Positions 1 to 8,316 are shown, counted from the first letter of the stretch. The stretch: 64,000 nucleotides of DNA from Ruminococcus sp. (GCF_019423705.1 NZ_JAHZAX010000009.1:73944-137943), one strand, 5' to 3'. Notes: a model not told the origin generated them from the sequence alone. Numbers and translations are program-made.

Positions 1-624
1 GTGATACTTACTTATCACAAGCTGAGGGACGATATTTCCGACAAGGGCTTTGGCGGAAAGGCTTTGGCGATTATGCTGCTGCCCTTTTTCAATAAGCCTT
101 ACAAGGTCGCTTGTGGTGATTATCCTAAGCTTGCGCCGAAGATCGAAGAGGCTATGAGACTTCAAACAAGGGTCGAGGGCGAAAAGACTGTGGGGATAGA
201 TATGGCTTGCGAGCCGACGGCGCAGATGATGACGGCAATATGCGGCGACCTTTGCGGCGATGATGATGAGCGGCGGTCTTTATTGGAGCGGTTCGGGTAT
301 CTGCTGGGGCGGTTTATTTACATTTGCGACGCATTGGACGATCTCGAAGATGATTACAAAGAAGGGGGATACAATCCCCTGCTTTTGAAATTTCCCATTG
401 ATGAGGGGCTGGACGAGATACCCCGAGAGGATATGGAAAAGATACACGCTTACACGGACGACAGCATTAATTTTACGCTGGGAGAGCTTGCGGAGGTTTA
501 CGTCAAGCTTGACTTGAAAAGATATCGTGATATACTTGACAACATTGTATATCTTGGGCTGAAAAACGTGTATAATATGATTAAGAGCGGAAAGTTCCGC
601 AAAAAAGAAGAGAGAGGAAAGTAA
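1..624 (+). CDS. DUF5685 family protein, 3' part
   Basis: The last 207 codons of a gene that begins before the window. The GTG at base 1 is probably an internal valine codon, because the text (ILTYHKLRDDISDKGF) reads like the middle of a DUF5685 protein. The family's function is unknown. The visible part is mostly alpha-helical and acidic (DALDDLEDDYKEGGYNPLL) and ends in a lysine-rich tail. The gene stops 5 bases before a J-domain gene, so the two are probably co-transcribed, an arrangement I recall as common in Ruminococcaceae. The family call is from memory of sequence character, not a search. Confidence 0.7.
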   Translation: MILTYHKLRDDISDKGFGGKALAIMLLPFFNKPYKVACGDYPKLAPKIEEAMRLQTRVEGEKTVGIDMACEPTAQMMTAICGDLCGDDDERRSLLERFGYLLGRFIYICDALDDLEDDYKEGGYNPLLLKFPIDEGLDEIPREDMEKIHAYTDDSINFTLGELAEVYVKLDLKRYRDILDNIVYLGLKNVYNMIKSGKFRKKEERGK

Positions 625-629
625 AGTTT

Positions 630-1244
630 ATGAACGGTAAAGACCCATACAAGGTTTTAGGCGTTTCGCCAACGGCTTCTGACGCTGAGATCAAGGCGGC
701 CTACAAGGAGCTTGTAAAAAAATATCACCCTGACCAATATCAGGACAACCCTTTGGCGGACGTTGCGGCGGAGAAAATGGCTGAGATAAACGCCGCTTAC
801 GACGAGATTATGACGGGCAGGCGAAACGGCGGATATTCGGGCGGAAGCTCTTACGGCGCAGGTTCCCAGGGATTTGATCCAAACTATGTGAGAAGCCTTA
901 TACAATCGGGCAGCATTACGGCGGCAGATCAGCTTCTTGACAATGTTTCGATGGATATGAGAAACGGCGAATGGTATTTTCTCAAAGGCTCGGTATGTTA
1001 CAAGAGGGGCTGGCTCAACGAGGCTTACAATCATTTTTCAAGGGCTGTTCAGCTTGAACCGGGCAACGCTGAATACTCGGCGGCTTTGGCGCAGATGAAC
1101 AGGCAGAGAAGCGGATATATGAACGGCAATCCTACTCAGGGGTATTCTACGGGAGCGATGAGCGGCCCTGACTGCTGCACTTCTCTTTGCTGCGCTGACT
1201 GCTGCTGTGAAATGATGGGCGGAGACCTTATACCTTGCTGCTAG
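630..1244 (+). CDS. J-domain (DnaJ-like) protein with cysteine-rich tail
   Basis: A co-chaperone-type protein of 204 aa. Residues 5-60 form a J domain with the HPD motif at 33-35 (KKYHPDQ), which in this family stimulates the ATPase of DnaK-type Hsp70. After a glycine/serine linker, residues 85-150 look like one or two TPR-like helical repeats (FLKGSVCYKRGWLNEAYNHF). There are no DnaJ zinc-finger repeats, so it is not canonical DnaJ. The last 23 residues hold nine cysteines, several adjacent (CCTSLCCADCCC). Together with the upstream DUF5685 gene it may serve a metal or redox task, but that is inference. Confidence 0.85.
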   Translation: MNGKDPYKVLGVSPTASDAEIKAAYKELVKKYHPDQYQDNPLADVAAEKMAEINAAYDEIMTGRRNGGYSGGSSYGAGSQGFDPNYVRSLIQSGSITAADQLLDNVSMDMRNGEWYFLKGSVCYKRGWLNEAYNHFSRAVQLEPGNAEYSAALAQMNRQRSGYMNGNPTQGYSTGAMSGPDCCTSLCCADCCCEMMGGDLIPCC

Positions 1245-1263
1245 ATACGGGAATGATGAAGTT

Positions 1264-1806
1264 ATGAGAGACAAAAAGGCATTCCGTGTGGCGCTGGGGG
1301 GGATATGCTCGGCGATATGCTTGCTTGCGATGTTTTGCAGCGGTTTTCTGCCGATGCTCAGCTATGCGATACCGACATTTGCTGGCTTTATAATGGTCGT
1401 GATGATCGTTGAGGTGAACAAGAGCTGGGCATTTGCGACATACTGTGCGGTGAGCCTGCTGTGCATTTTCACGACGCCGAATTACGAGGCTTCCCTGCTG
1501 TTCATACTATTTATGGGATATTACCCCATACTGAAATTTTATCTCGATCAAAAGCCGAACAAGCTTATGGTATGGGTGATAAAATTTGCGGTATTCAATG
1601 CTGCGATCGTGATATTCTTTTTAGCGTTCCAATTTATTTTCACCTCGGTGGATATGCTTGAGGGAATGGAGATGTTCGGGCGTTACGCTGTGCTTGTATT
1701 ATGGGCGATGGCGAACGTATTCTTTTTGGTATATGAATATGCGCTTACGCAGCTTACTGATATGTACATAAACTGGTTTAGAAAAAAGATACTTAGGCGG
1801 AAATAG
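1264..1806 (+). CDS. Hypothetical integral membrane protein
   Basis: A 180-aa, very hydrophobic protein with about five or six membrane segments (near residues 8-30, 33-50, 55-70, 72-90, 103-127 and 137-160) and a basic C-terminal tail (WFRKKILRRK). The layout resembles small ECF-transporter S-component-like proteins of Firmicutes, but I see no decisive motif. It begins 19 bases after the J-domain gene and is probably in the same operon. No clear Shine-Dalgarno sequence precedes the ATG, which suggests coupled translation. Substrate unknown. Confidence 0.7.
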   Translation: MRDKKAFRVALGGICSAICLLAMFCSGFLPMLSYAIPTFAGFIMVVMIVEVNKSWAFATYCAVSLLCIFTTPNYEASLLFILFMGYYPILKFYLDQKPNKLMVWVIKFAVFNAAIVIFFLAFQFIFTSVDMLEGMEMFGRYAVLVLWAMANVFFLVYEYALTQLTDMYINWFRKKILRRK

Positions 1807-1848
1807 AAAAACAGACAACAAAACAAAAACAACAAAAGGGTGAGCCGT

Positions 1849-2616
1849 ATGATGGACGAACAAAAGAAAGAAAAAACATTAGACGAAAAAGAGAAAGAGA
1901 TATTAGACGAGGCAACTATTCAGACGCAGAGGCACAAAAAGAAGATACAGATAATAAGTCTATCGGCGATAATTGCGGTGATACTTATTGCGACTGTGGC
2001 GTGCATACCGCTTATAAAGGCGCTTTACAGCGACAACGGAATGGCGGCTTTGGAGCAGAAGCTTGACAATTACAGCGGTTTTGTGGGAGTTTTGATATTC
2101 ACCTTCATACAGGCTTTGCAAGTTGTCATTGCGGTGATACCGCCGATACAGGTGGTTGGCGGAGTGTTGTTCGGCTGGTTCTGGGGTGGGTTATTATCAT
2201 TCCTTGGAACGCTCCTTGGAACGATGGCGATATTTGCACTTGTGAAGAAATTCGGTCGGCCAATAGTTGAGGCCTTTGTTGACGAGAAGCAGCTGAAAAA
2301 GTTCAAATTTTTGCAGGATGAGAAGAAGCTGACGGTGATACTGATAATTCTTTATCTTATCCCGGGCATACCGAAAGATGTTATATCATACATTGTGCCG
2401 CTGACGCCGATCAGCAAGCGTGATTTCTTTTACTACGTTATGCCTTGCCGTCTGCCAGCGATAATGCTTTCGACGATACTTGGCAGCAATGTTAAGAGCG
2501 GAAACTTCACCATAGCGCTTGTTGTGCTTGGCATTGCCATTGTACTTGGCATTATCGGTTATTTATTCAAAGATGTTATTTTGAATAAAATGAAGCAACA
2601 CAAGAAGTCCAAATAG
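1849..2616 (+). CDS. TVP38/TMEM64 (DedA-superfamily) membrane protein
   Basis: An integral membrane protein of the SNARE-associated/VTT domain family. These proteins are thought to act in lipid or ion homeostasis at the membrane. A charged cytoplasmic N-terminus (residues 1-30) is followed by a first membrane helix, a long amphipathic segment with the family-typical FTFIQALQVVIAVIPPIQVVGG, then GxxxG-rich re-entrant loops and LIPGIPKDVISYIVPL. The ORF is open from a GTG at 1840, but AAAGGGTGAG at 1835-1844 is a ribosome-binding site for the ATG at 1849 or 1852, so the shorter start is preferred. Confidence 0.85.
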   Translation: MMDEQKKEKTLDEKEKEILDEATIQTQRHKKKIQIISLSAIIAVILIATVACIPLIKALYSDNGMAALEQKLDNYSGFVGVLIFTFIQALQVVIAVIPPIQVVGGVLFGWFWGGLLSFLGTLLGTMAIFALVKKFGRPIVEAFVDEKQLKKFKFLQDEKKLTVILIILYLIPGIPKDVISYIVPLTPISKRDFFYYVMPCRLPAIMLSTILGSNVKSGNFTIALVVLGIAIVLGIIGYLFKDVILNKMKQHKKSK

Positions 2617-2665
2617 GCATTAATGCACAAAGTTGGCTTTTCGAGAAAAAAATTATAAAAAGTGC

Positions 2666-2694
2666 TTGACAAAGGGTGTTTGGTGTGCTATAAT
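2666..2694 (+). promoter_or_regulatory. Sigma-A promoter of the tRNA Gly-Arg-His operon
   Basis: TTGACA (2666-2671), a 17-bp spacer and TATAAT (2689-2694): a perfect consensus promoter about 50 bases before tRNA-Gly. Bases downstream of the -10 (ATCGTTGATTGAG) resemble those at the other tRNA promoters in this window. Confidence 0.9.
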
Positions 2695-2747
2695 TAATAT
2701 CGTTGATTGAGCGGTACACAAAACAAACACCTCAGTCAAGCGGGTAT

Positions 2748-2821
2748 GCGGGTGTAGTTCAGTGGTAGAACTCCAGCCTTCCAAGCTGGTCATGTGGGTT
2801 CGATTCCCATCACCCGCTCCA
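2748..2821 (+). tRNA. tRNA-Gly(TCC)
   Basis: Cloverleaf with acceptor GCGGGTG/CACCCGC, D-arm GTTCAGTGGTAGAAC, anticodon loop CTTCCAA (anticodon TCC), T-arm GTGGGTTCGATTCCCAT, and genomically encoded CCA at 2819-2821. First gene of a three-tRNA operon. Confidence 0.96.
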
Positions 2822-2870
2822 ATATATCTTAGATCCTTATCCAAATTTAAGGTATTGATGAGTACAGTAT

Positions 2871-2947
2871 GCGTCATTAGCTCAGTTGGATAGAGCAACC
2901 GCCTTCTAAGCGGTAGGTCACTGGTTCGAATCCAGTATGGCGTACCA
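2871..2947 (+). tRNA. tRNA-Arg(TCT)
   Basis: Acceptor GCGTCAT/ATGGCGT, D-arm GCTCAGTTGGATAGAGC, anticodon loop CTTCTAA (anticodon TCT), T-arm CTGGTTCGAATCCAG, CCA encoded at 2945-2947. Confidence 0.96.
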
Positions 2948-3002
2948 TTTAACTCGTTACAGGCTTTCGTCTGCTGCGAGTATTCTTTTCTAAATAGGAT
3001 AT

Positions 3003-3081
3003 GGTGGGTATAGCGTAGCTGGCCTAACGCGTCAGTTTGTGGCACTGAAGACCGTGAGTTCGAATCTCACTACCCACCCCA
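3003..3081 (+). tRNA. tRNA-His(GTG)
   Basis: Anticodon loop TTGTGGC (GTG). The extra 5' G at 3003 (G-1), facing C73 at 3078, is the identity feature of bacterial tRNA-His. Acceptor GTGGGTA/TACCCAC, CCA at 3079-3081. Last gene of the operon. Confidence 0.96.
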
Positions 3082-3085
3082 CCGA

Positions 3086-3118
3086 ATACGTTCTGCTTTT
3101 TGCAGGACGTATTTTTTT
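3086..3118 (+). terminator. Terminator of the tRNA Gly-Arg-His operon
   Basis: Hairpin ATACGTTCTGC-TTTTT-GCAGGACGTAT followed by seven T, five bases after the CCA of tRNA-His. Confidence 0.9.
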
Positions 3119-3216
3119 GCTTACTTGGATTTTCAAAACGTTGCTCGTTTTTATCTTCTTACAGAAAAAGAGCAACAGAAATCTCTTCCTGCTGCTCTTA
3201 TCCAGAGGTTATATTT

Positions 3217-4380
3217 TTATAATGCGAAATTCTTATTCTCTGCTGCGAACACCGAGCTCGCAAATTTGAAGCTATCAAGCTCCGCTGCTTTCGTTGCTGA
3301 GCCAAAGGATATATTATCGAACGCCACTTCCGACACACCCTGTGCGCCCTCTTGCACGATCACGCTTCTCAGACTTTTACAGTCGCAAAAGGACTTATCT
3401 CCCACGCTTTTTACTGCGCTTGGTATAACGACTTCCCTAAGCGCTTCGCAACTATGGAATGCGTCTGCGCCGATCTCTACCAGCTTTGGTGAAAATCTTA
3501 CTGTTCTTACATTTTTACAATTTGCAAAGGATTTTTCGCCCAACATAAGGACGGAATCTGCAAGGTAGACTGTTTCAAGGGCTTCGCAAAGTGCAAATGC
3601 GCAGCTTTCGATAGTCTTAGCGCCGCTTGGTACTGTCAGCTTTTTCATTGCTGAGCAACCGAAAAACGCAAAGCTTGCGATCTTTTCTACCCCGGCAGGT
3701 ATGCTGAACTCTTCAACTGACGAACAGCAGGCAAACACGCTGTCGCCAATCTCGTTCAGTGCCTTTGGGATATTTACCAATCTAAGTGAGCCGCAACCCT
3801 GAAATGCACCTTTTTCTATGATGGCGATATTATCGCACAATTCTATCTCTTTAAGTGACGAACAGAAGCCGAACGCAAACTCGCCGATCTTTTTCACGTT
3901 TGTCGGCATATCGACTCTTTCGAGGCTGTCGCAGTCATAGAATGTGAAAGGCTTGATCTCGGTTACATTCTGTGGAACTGCCGCAAATCTCAGGGATTCG
4001 CAGCTATAAAATGCTTTCTCGCCGATATACTGAACGCTTTCAGGTATTGTTACGTTCACGAGCTCGCAGCATTTGTAAAACGCTTTTCTGCCGATAGCAA
4101 CAACTCCCTCGGGGATAACGGCACACTTCATTTCATATAGGTGAGCAAATGCGCTGCCTGCTATGGCAACTACCTTTCTGCCGCCCAGCACGCTTGGCAC
4201 CATAAGCACTTCGACGTGGCTATTGCCGCAGAAACCTGTCAGCACGCAATTGTCGTCAACTGCAACATTTTTAAAATGGCCGCAGATCTTCTCGCTGCTG
4301 ATCTTGCTGTCTGCACCGCAGCCGACAGCCTCCAGCGCTTTCATAAAGCCGCTGTCACCCATAAAATTTACGTTCATCAT
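3217..4380 (-). CDS. BspA-type leucine-rich repeat protein without signal peptide
   Basis: A 387-aa protein built of about a dozen tandem LRR_5 (BspA/TpLRR) repeats of ~23 residues. Each follows the pattern I-x-x-x-A-F-x-x-C-x-x-L-x-x-V-x-I-P, for example IGEKAFYSCESLRFAAVP. Such proteins normally sit on the cell surface, but here the N-terminus (MMNVNFMGDSGFMKALEAVG) has no signal peptide or lipobox and no anchor follows the repeats. Many repeats keep a cysteine. An intracellular location is inferred. A strong SD (GGAGGT at 4388-4393) supports the ATG at 4380. Single-gene unit with its own promoter. Confidence 0.85.
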   Translation of the reverse strand: MMNVNFMGDSGFMKALEAVGCGADSKISSEKICGHFKNVAVDDNCVLTGFCGNSHVEVLMVPSVLGGRKVVAIAGSAFAHLYEMKCAVIPEGVVAIGRKAFYKCCELVNVTIPESVQYIGEKAFYSCESLRFAAVPQNVTEIKPFTFYDCDSLERVDMPTNVKKIGEFAFGFCSSLKEIELCDNIAIIEKGAFQGCGSLRLVNIPKALNEIGDSVFACCSSVEEFSIPAGVEKIASFAFFGCSAMKKLTVPSGAKTIESCAFALCEALETVYLADSVLMLGEKSFANCKNVRTVRFSPKLVEIGADAFHSCEALREVVIPSAVKSVGDKSFCDCKSLRSVIVQEGAQGVSEVAFDNISFGSATKAAELDSFKFASSVFAAENKNFAL

Positions 4381-4435
4381 CAGCGATTACCTCCGCATTT
4401 TATCATCTTAAACGTTTTCTGTTCGATATACTCAA

Positions 4436-4464
4436 ATTATACTACACAATTATAACTTTGTCAA
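4436..4464 (-). promoter_or_regulatory. Sigma-A promoter of the LRR gene
   Basis: On the minus strand TTGACA (4464-4459), 17 bp, TATAAT (4441-4436), about 55 bases before the start codon. Confidence 0.85.
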
Positions 4465-4961
4465 TGGTTTTAGCAATATTCTATTTATAAAAAATTAATT
4501 TTTAGCTATATTGACTGTTTACACCGTCTAATTTTGACGTTTTACACAAACGAGCTGTTAATTTTGTTCTTTTTTAAACATTTATTTTGCTATTATATTG
4601 CAGCCTTTAGATATATTTACAGCGAACGTTTTCGTAATTGGGCGTATCTGCGGGCTTCCCTGTTTTGAAAACTTTGCTGACATTTGCACAAAATTGCGCT
4701 TTTATTTGTAATGTAGTTGTAACCTTTATATAGTTTATATGGATATTGTGTTAAATAAATTTGTTTGCACATTAATATTATCGGCTTATTATTGCATATT
4801 CTGTCTTTTTATAGGTACTTGTTGAACCTGTATATTCTATTTATACCATATTATACTATCTATGTTTACAAAATGGATACTTAACTATTACAGACTGTAA
4901 TAATTATTCTGATATAATAATATACATAGGCATATGGCTTATACAAAAAACTGAATTGTAA
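4465..4961. other. Long AT-rich intergenic region
   Basis: About 500 bases, strongly AT-rich, between two divergent genes. I find no credible ORF and no structured RNA. TATAAT at 4913-4918 is a possible -10 element for the NlpC/P60 gene, but there is no good -35 at 17 bp (TTACAG lies 19 bp upstream). Confidence 0.5.
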
Positions 4962-4979
4962 AGAAAGGGTTGGTTTGTC

Positions 4980-5987
4980 ATCAATATCAAAAAGATAACT
5001 GCAACTATTTTATCAGCTATGACAATGCTTGGCTGCACGGCGCTTATGCCTGTGGGCAGCGATCTGCCTGTAATGACGGCTTACGCTGCAAGCGCTCAAA
5101 GCTCCGCAAAGCCTGCTGTCACCACAAAACAGGCTTATTCAAACAAGATCGAATTATCAGTTAAAAATCTCGGCAGCTTTACCTCTTCCACGATTTTTGA
5201 GGTTTATGTTGACGGAAAATACGTTAAGAAATACACATATCAGACATTGAAAAAGAAAAACCTCATCGAGATATTCCACAACGGAAGCGTTTATCTCAAG
5301 GGGGCGACGAATTATACTGTAAAGCTCAAGGCCGTTATCGGCGGCGAAAGCAAGGAATCTGCGGCGGTAAAGATCAAGACCGAGGACAAGACTTATTACA
5401 AGATCACAAAGGGCGTGCAGCTTTACACATACAAGAACGGCAAATTCAGCAAAGCTTCCAAGACCACGAAAATGGTTATGCCTGCCTGCGTGCTGACATC
5501 GTCGAAGGCGAAGCGCATTGCAGGACAGAGCAAGAGCCTTGACAACGGCTGGCTGCTCATCAATGAGGGCGATTACAAGGGCAAGTACGTCAAGGTCGGC
5601 ACGGGGGTCAGCAGAACGCCCCAGCGCAATGCTAAGATCAAGAAGGTCGTTGACTATGCCGCAAGTATGAACGGCGGACGCTACGTTTACGGCGGCGCAA
5701 GCTATCGTGCCACCGATTGCAGCGGATTGACTATGCAGGCGTACAATCAGATCGGTGTAAACATCAGCCACAGCGTTTACACTCAGTCCAAAATGGGCAA
5801 GGCGGTGTCGATGAAAAACATTCAGGCAGGCGATATCATTGTATGCAACAATTACGGACACGTTGCGATGTACATTGGCGACGGCAAGATCGTACACGCA
5901 ATGAACAGCTATTATGGAATTCGCATTCAGCCATTGAACAGAATTTCTTACTGCGGCAGGATAAACACCATACGCAGGATAATATAG
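4980..5987 (+). CDS. Secreted NlpC/P60 cell-wall peptidase
   Basis: Exported peptidoglycan endopeptidase. The C-terminal ~120 residues are an NlpC/P60 domain with the nucleophile in TDCSGLTMQAYNQIG (Cys234 counted from the ATG at 5019) and the histidine in GHVAMYIGDGKIVHAM (His281). The middle carries a beta-rich domain. The start is odd: ATG 5019 falls inside the hydrophobic core of an obvious signal peptide, whose basic N-region (INIKKITATILSA) is read in frame from upstream. No ATG, GTG or TTG exists between the in-frame stop at 4959 and 5019. AAAGGG at 4964-4969 would fit initiation at ATC 4980. Feature start is therefore inferred; 5019 is the first canonical start. Confidence 0.85.
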   Translation: MNIKKITATILSAMTMLGCTALMPVGSDLPVMTAYAASAQSSAKPAVTTKQAYSNKIELSVKNLGSFTSSTIFEVYVDGKYVKKYTYQTLKKKNLIEIFHNGSVYLKGATNYTVKLKAVIGGESKESAAVKIKTEDKTYYKITKGVQLYTYKNGKFSKASKTTKMVMPACVLTSSKAKRIAGQSKSLDNGWLLINEGDYKGKYVKVGTGVSRTPQRNAKIKKVVDYAASMNGGRYVYGGASYRATDCSGLTMQAYNQIGVNISHSVYTQSKMGKAVSMKNIQAGDIIVCNNYGHVAMYIGDGKIVHAMNSYYGIRIQPLNRISYCGRINTIRRII

Positions 5988-5998
5988 TGTACAAAAAA

Positions 5999-6030
5999 AC
6001 GGACAACATTATGTTGCCCGTTTTTATTTT
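5999..6030 (+). terminator. Terminator of the NlpC/P60 gene
   Basis: Stem ACGGACAAC-ATTAT-GTTGCCCGT (one mismatch) followed by TTTTATTTT, 11 bases after the stop codon. Confidence 0.8.
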
Positions 6031-6069
6031 ATATACGTCTGCGTAAAATTTAATTGCTCTTTTCGGCTA

Positions 6070-7233
6070 TCAAAGCGCACCGAATGCGATATTTTGCAGT
6101 CTTATAACGGCGTCCGTTGTGCCTGCACCTGCTTGCTGGATAAAATAGAGGACGGATGCTTCCTTGACGGGATCTAGGCTGAAATAGCAGCCCATCCAGC
6201 CGTCCCAGCCGAAAGAGCCTTCCGACTGTATAAGGCCTGCTCTTGCAGGATCTTTGAGGACACGCATAAAGTTGCCGTAGCTATGGCCTATTGTGCTATC
6301 CCAATTAAGGCTTTCAGTCTGTTTTGGTGTGAGGGAGCTGCGGCGCATATACTCAACGGTGTTTGCGCCGAGGACACGCTTGCCATTAAGTTCGCCGTGG
6401 TTCATCAGCATTTTGGCGAACTTTGCGTAATCGTCCATTGTGGAGATAAGGCCTGCTCCACCCGACTCGAATGCCGGCGGCTCTTTATAGTCCGTCAAAC
6501 AGAGGTGGAAGTGGGTGAAAGGCTTTATGCCGTTGTCAGAATACTCATAGCATTGTGCAAGGCGGTTGTATTTTTCCTGCGGTATCCAAAAGCCTGTATC
6601 GTTCATTTCAAGAGGCTCGAAAATTTCTTTTTGCAGGAATTCGCCGAACTTCATACCTGTTACGGCTTCAACGACTGCGCCCATTATATCAGCGGAAGCG
6701 CCGTACATCCACTTTTCGCCCGGGTCGAACACCAGCGGACACTTGCCCATTTCCATTGCGAAGTCATAGGTATTGAAGAGCTTTTCGCCCTTGAGGTAGT
6801 TTTCAGACTGACCGCCCCAAAGAGCACCCATTTTCTGTCCTGCAGGCGTCCAATCGGGATAAGGGATACCAGAAGTCATATTCAGCAGGTCGCCGATAGT
6901 GATATCACGGGAAGCTGGTCGCTCACCGTTTTCGTCAAGGACTTTCGGGTCAGCAAAGGTGGGGATATACCACTTGAGAAGGTGCCTTGTATCAAGAAGT
7001 CCACGCTCGATAAGTATCATTGCGGCGCAGGCTGTTATTGGTTTTGACATTGAGAAGAGGCGGAACATTTTGTCCTCTGTCATCGGGATATCACGTTCCA
7101 TATCAGATTTTCCGAATGAGCGGCGGTAGACGGTTTCACCCTTATGGATAACGCAGAGGTTTGCGCCGGCTATGCCGCCATTTGCTATTTCTTTTTCGAC
7201 GACGGGGGCTAAGTATTTGAAATTTTCGTACAT
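6070..7233 (-). CDS. Serine hydrolase of the beta-lactamase class C/esterase family
   Basis: A 387-aa enzyme of Pfam Beta-lactamase (PF00144), a fold shared by class C beta-lactamases, DD-peptidases and EstB-like esterases. The nucleophile motif SxxK is S61-M-S-K64 (FRLFSMSKPITA). A Y177GAS block stands where the YxN/YxS motif is expected. There is no signal peptide, so it is probably a cytoplasmic esterase rather than a beta-lactamase. GGAGG lies 7 bases before the ATG. Single gene with its own promoter; substrate unknown. Confidence 0.85.
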   Translation of the reverse strand: MYENFKYLAPVVEKEIANGGIAGANLCVIHKGETVYRRSFGKSDMERDIPMTEDKMFRLFSMSKPITACAAMILIERGLLDTRHLLKWYIPTFADPKVLDENGERPASRDITIGDLLNMTSGIPYPDWTPAGQKMGALWGGQSENYLKGEKLFNTYDFAMEMGKCPLVFDPGEKWMYGASADIMGAVVEAVTGMKFGEFLQKEIFEPLEMNDTGFWIPQEKYNRLAQCYEYSDNGIKPFTHFHLCLTDYKEPPAFESGGAGLISTMDDYAKFAKMLMNHGELNGKRVLGANTVEYMRRSSLTPKQTESLNWDSTIGHSYGNFMRVLKDPARAGLIQSEGSFGWDGWMGCYFSLDPVKEASVLYFIQQAGAGTTDAVIRLQNIAFGAL

Positions 7234-7268
7234 ATCAAGTCCTCCAATTTGATTTTCTGTATAGTTTG

Positions 7269-7297
7269 ATTATAGCACATTTGCGTGAAAAATTCAA
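7269..7297 (-). promoter_or_regulatory. Promoter of the serine hydrolase gene
   Basis: Minus strand TTGAAT (7297-7292), 17 bp, TATAAT (7274-7269) preceded by TGTGC. Confidence 0.8.
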
Positions 7298-7317
7298 CCG
7301 AAATGTGCTTATTTACG

Positions 7318-7347
7318 CAAAAAAGCGGACGATCATCTCGTCCGCTT
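7318..7347 (-). terminator. Terminator downstream of mscL
   Basis: Perfect stem AAGCGGACGA/TCGTCCGCTT (7323-7332 with 7338-7347) followed on the minus strand by a run of T. Confidence 0.85.
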
Positions 7348-7390
7348 ATGTACTTATATATTTTTGATATGCACCGTATGATCCTCTATC

Positions 7391-7420
7391 GTGATCTTGC
7401 GATCTTGCGATCTTGTGATC
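7391..7420. repeat. Short tandem repeat GATCTTGC
   Basis: Three near-perfect copies of GATCTTGC/GATCTTGT, just downstream of the mscL stop. No function suggested. Confidence 0.6.
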
Positions 7421-7421
7421 G

Positions 7422-7892
7422 TTATTCCTTTGCTTCCGTGTCAGCTTCAACAGGCTGTGTGCTTGCTGCGACTGCGTTCTGTGACTGCTGAGCTTTCAGA
7501 AGGTCTCTGATCTCTGTAAGGAGAGCGATGTCAACAGGTGGTTCAGCAGGAGCTTCAGGCTCATCGTGCTTGCCAAGTGACGCCAGTTTATTGATAAGCT
7601 TCATTATAACGAAAATTACAAACGCCATAATGATGAAATTGATAACGGCGGTAAGAAATGCTCCATAGTTTATGTACTGATTGCCGAGGAGGTGAATCTT
7701 GCCCTCCACGTCAGCGCCGCCGATACAGCCGATGATCGGGTTGATGAAGTTCTCTGTGAAAGAAGTTACGATGTCTTGGAAAGCTGCACCGATGATAACG
7801 CCGACAGCCAGATCCATTACGTTTCCTTTAAGTGCGAACGCCTTGAACTCATTGATAAACTTCTTGATAAATCCTAACTTCTTTTCTTCCAT
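7422..7892 (-). CDS. mscL: Large-conductance mechanosensitive channel MscL
   Basis: Homopentameric membrane channel that opens under osmotic downshock. The N-terminal amphipathic helix and first membrane helix (FALKGNVMDLAVGVIIGAAFQDIV) carry the family signature. A periplasmic loop, a second helix (FIIMAFVIFVIMKLI) and a cytoplasmic helical bundle with a proline/alanine linker follow. The reading frame is open to 7931, but AGAAAGG at 7908-7902 and the family N-terminus point to the ATG at 7892 (MEEKKLGFIKKF), giving 156 aa. The tail is slightly longer than in E. coli MscL. Confidence 0.95.
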   Translation of the reverse strand: MEEKKLGFIKKFINEFKAFALKGNVMDLAVGVIIGAAFQDIVTSFTENFINPIIGCIGGADVEGKIHLLGNQYINYGAFLTAVINFIIMAFVIFVIMKLINKLASLGKHDEPEAPAEPPVDIALLTEIRDLLKAQQSQNAVAASTQPVEADTEAKE

Positions 7893-8079
7893 TTTACGGT
7901 TACGACCTTTCTTATATAAGATTACTTTCATTTTATCATATTTTTTTATTTATTTCAATACTTGTCCGCCTTTTTAAGCATTTTTTTAGCCTTTGTTTAC
8001 TCTTTTGACGATTTCAAAGGTTATCGGCGGTGTTTTGTTAATGAACGATTGAAATTATGTAAAAAATATATTATAGCTC

Positions 8080-8108
8080 TTGCAAAGTAAAAAAAAGTAT
8101 GGTATAAT
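8080..8108 (+). promoter_or_regulatory. Promoter of the first tRNA-Gln operon
   Basis: TTGCAA (8080-8085), 17 bp, TATAAT (8103-8108), followed by AATAAGCTGTTTGAG as at the other tRNA promoters. Confidence 0.85.
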
Positions 8109-8139
8109 AAATAAGCTGTTTGAGTGAGGGACACTATGA

Positions 8140-8215
8140 TGGGATATAGCCAAGAGGTAAGGCAGCGGACTTTGACTCCGTCATTCCGATGGTTCGAATC
8201 CATCTATCCCAACCA
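8140..8215 (+). tRNA. tRNA-Gln(TTG)
   Basis: Acceptor TGGGATA/TATCCCA, anticodon loop CTTTGAC (anticodon TTG), T-arm ATGGTTCGAATCCAT, CCA encoded at 8213-8215. Confidence 0.96.
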
Positions 8216-8236
8216 ACAACACTTTTTGACACACAT

Positions 8237-8312
8237 TGGGGTGTCGCCAAGTGGTAAGGCAACGGACTCTGACTCCGTCATTCCGAAGGTTCGAATCCTT
8301 CCACCCCAGCCA
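8237..8312 (+). tRNA. tRNA-Gln(CTG), copy 1
   Basis: Acceptor TGGGGTG/CACCCCA, anticodon loop CTCTGAC (CTG), discriminator G, CCA at 8310-8312. Identical over its length to the copy at 8556. Confidence 0.96.
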
Positions 8313-8316
8313 GGTT

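Noticed and set aside
2653..3045. Minus-strand ORF of 130 codons across the tRNA Gly-Arg-His genes
   Set aside because: It runs antisense through three tRNAs (including the PYWIRTSDLPLRR-type text often produced by translated tRNA genes). No ribosome-binding site.
5157..5897. Minus-strand ORF of 246 codons opposite the NlpC/P60 gene
   Set aside because: Antisense to a conserved protease domain; composition is that of a shadow frame.
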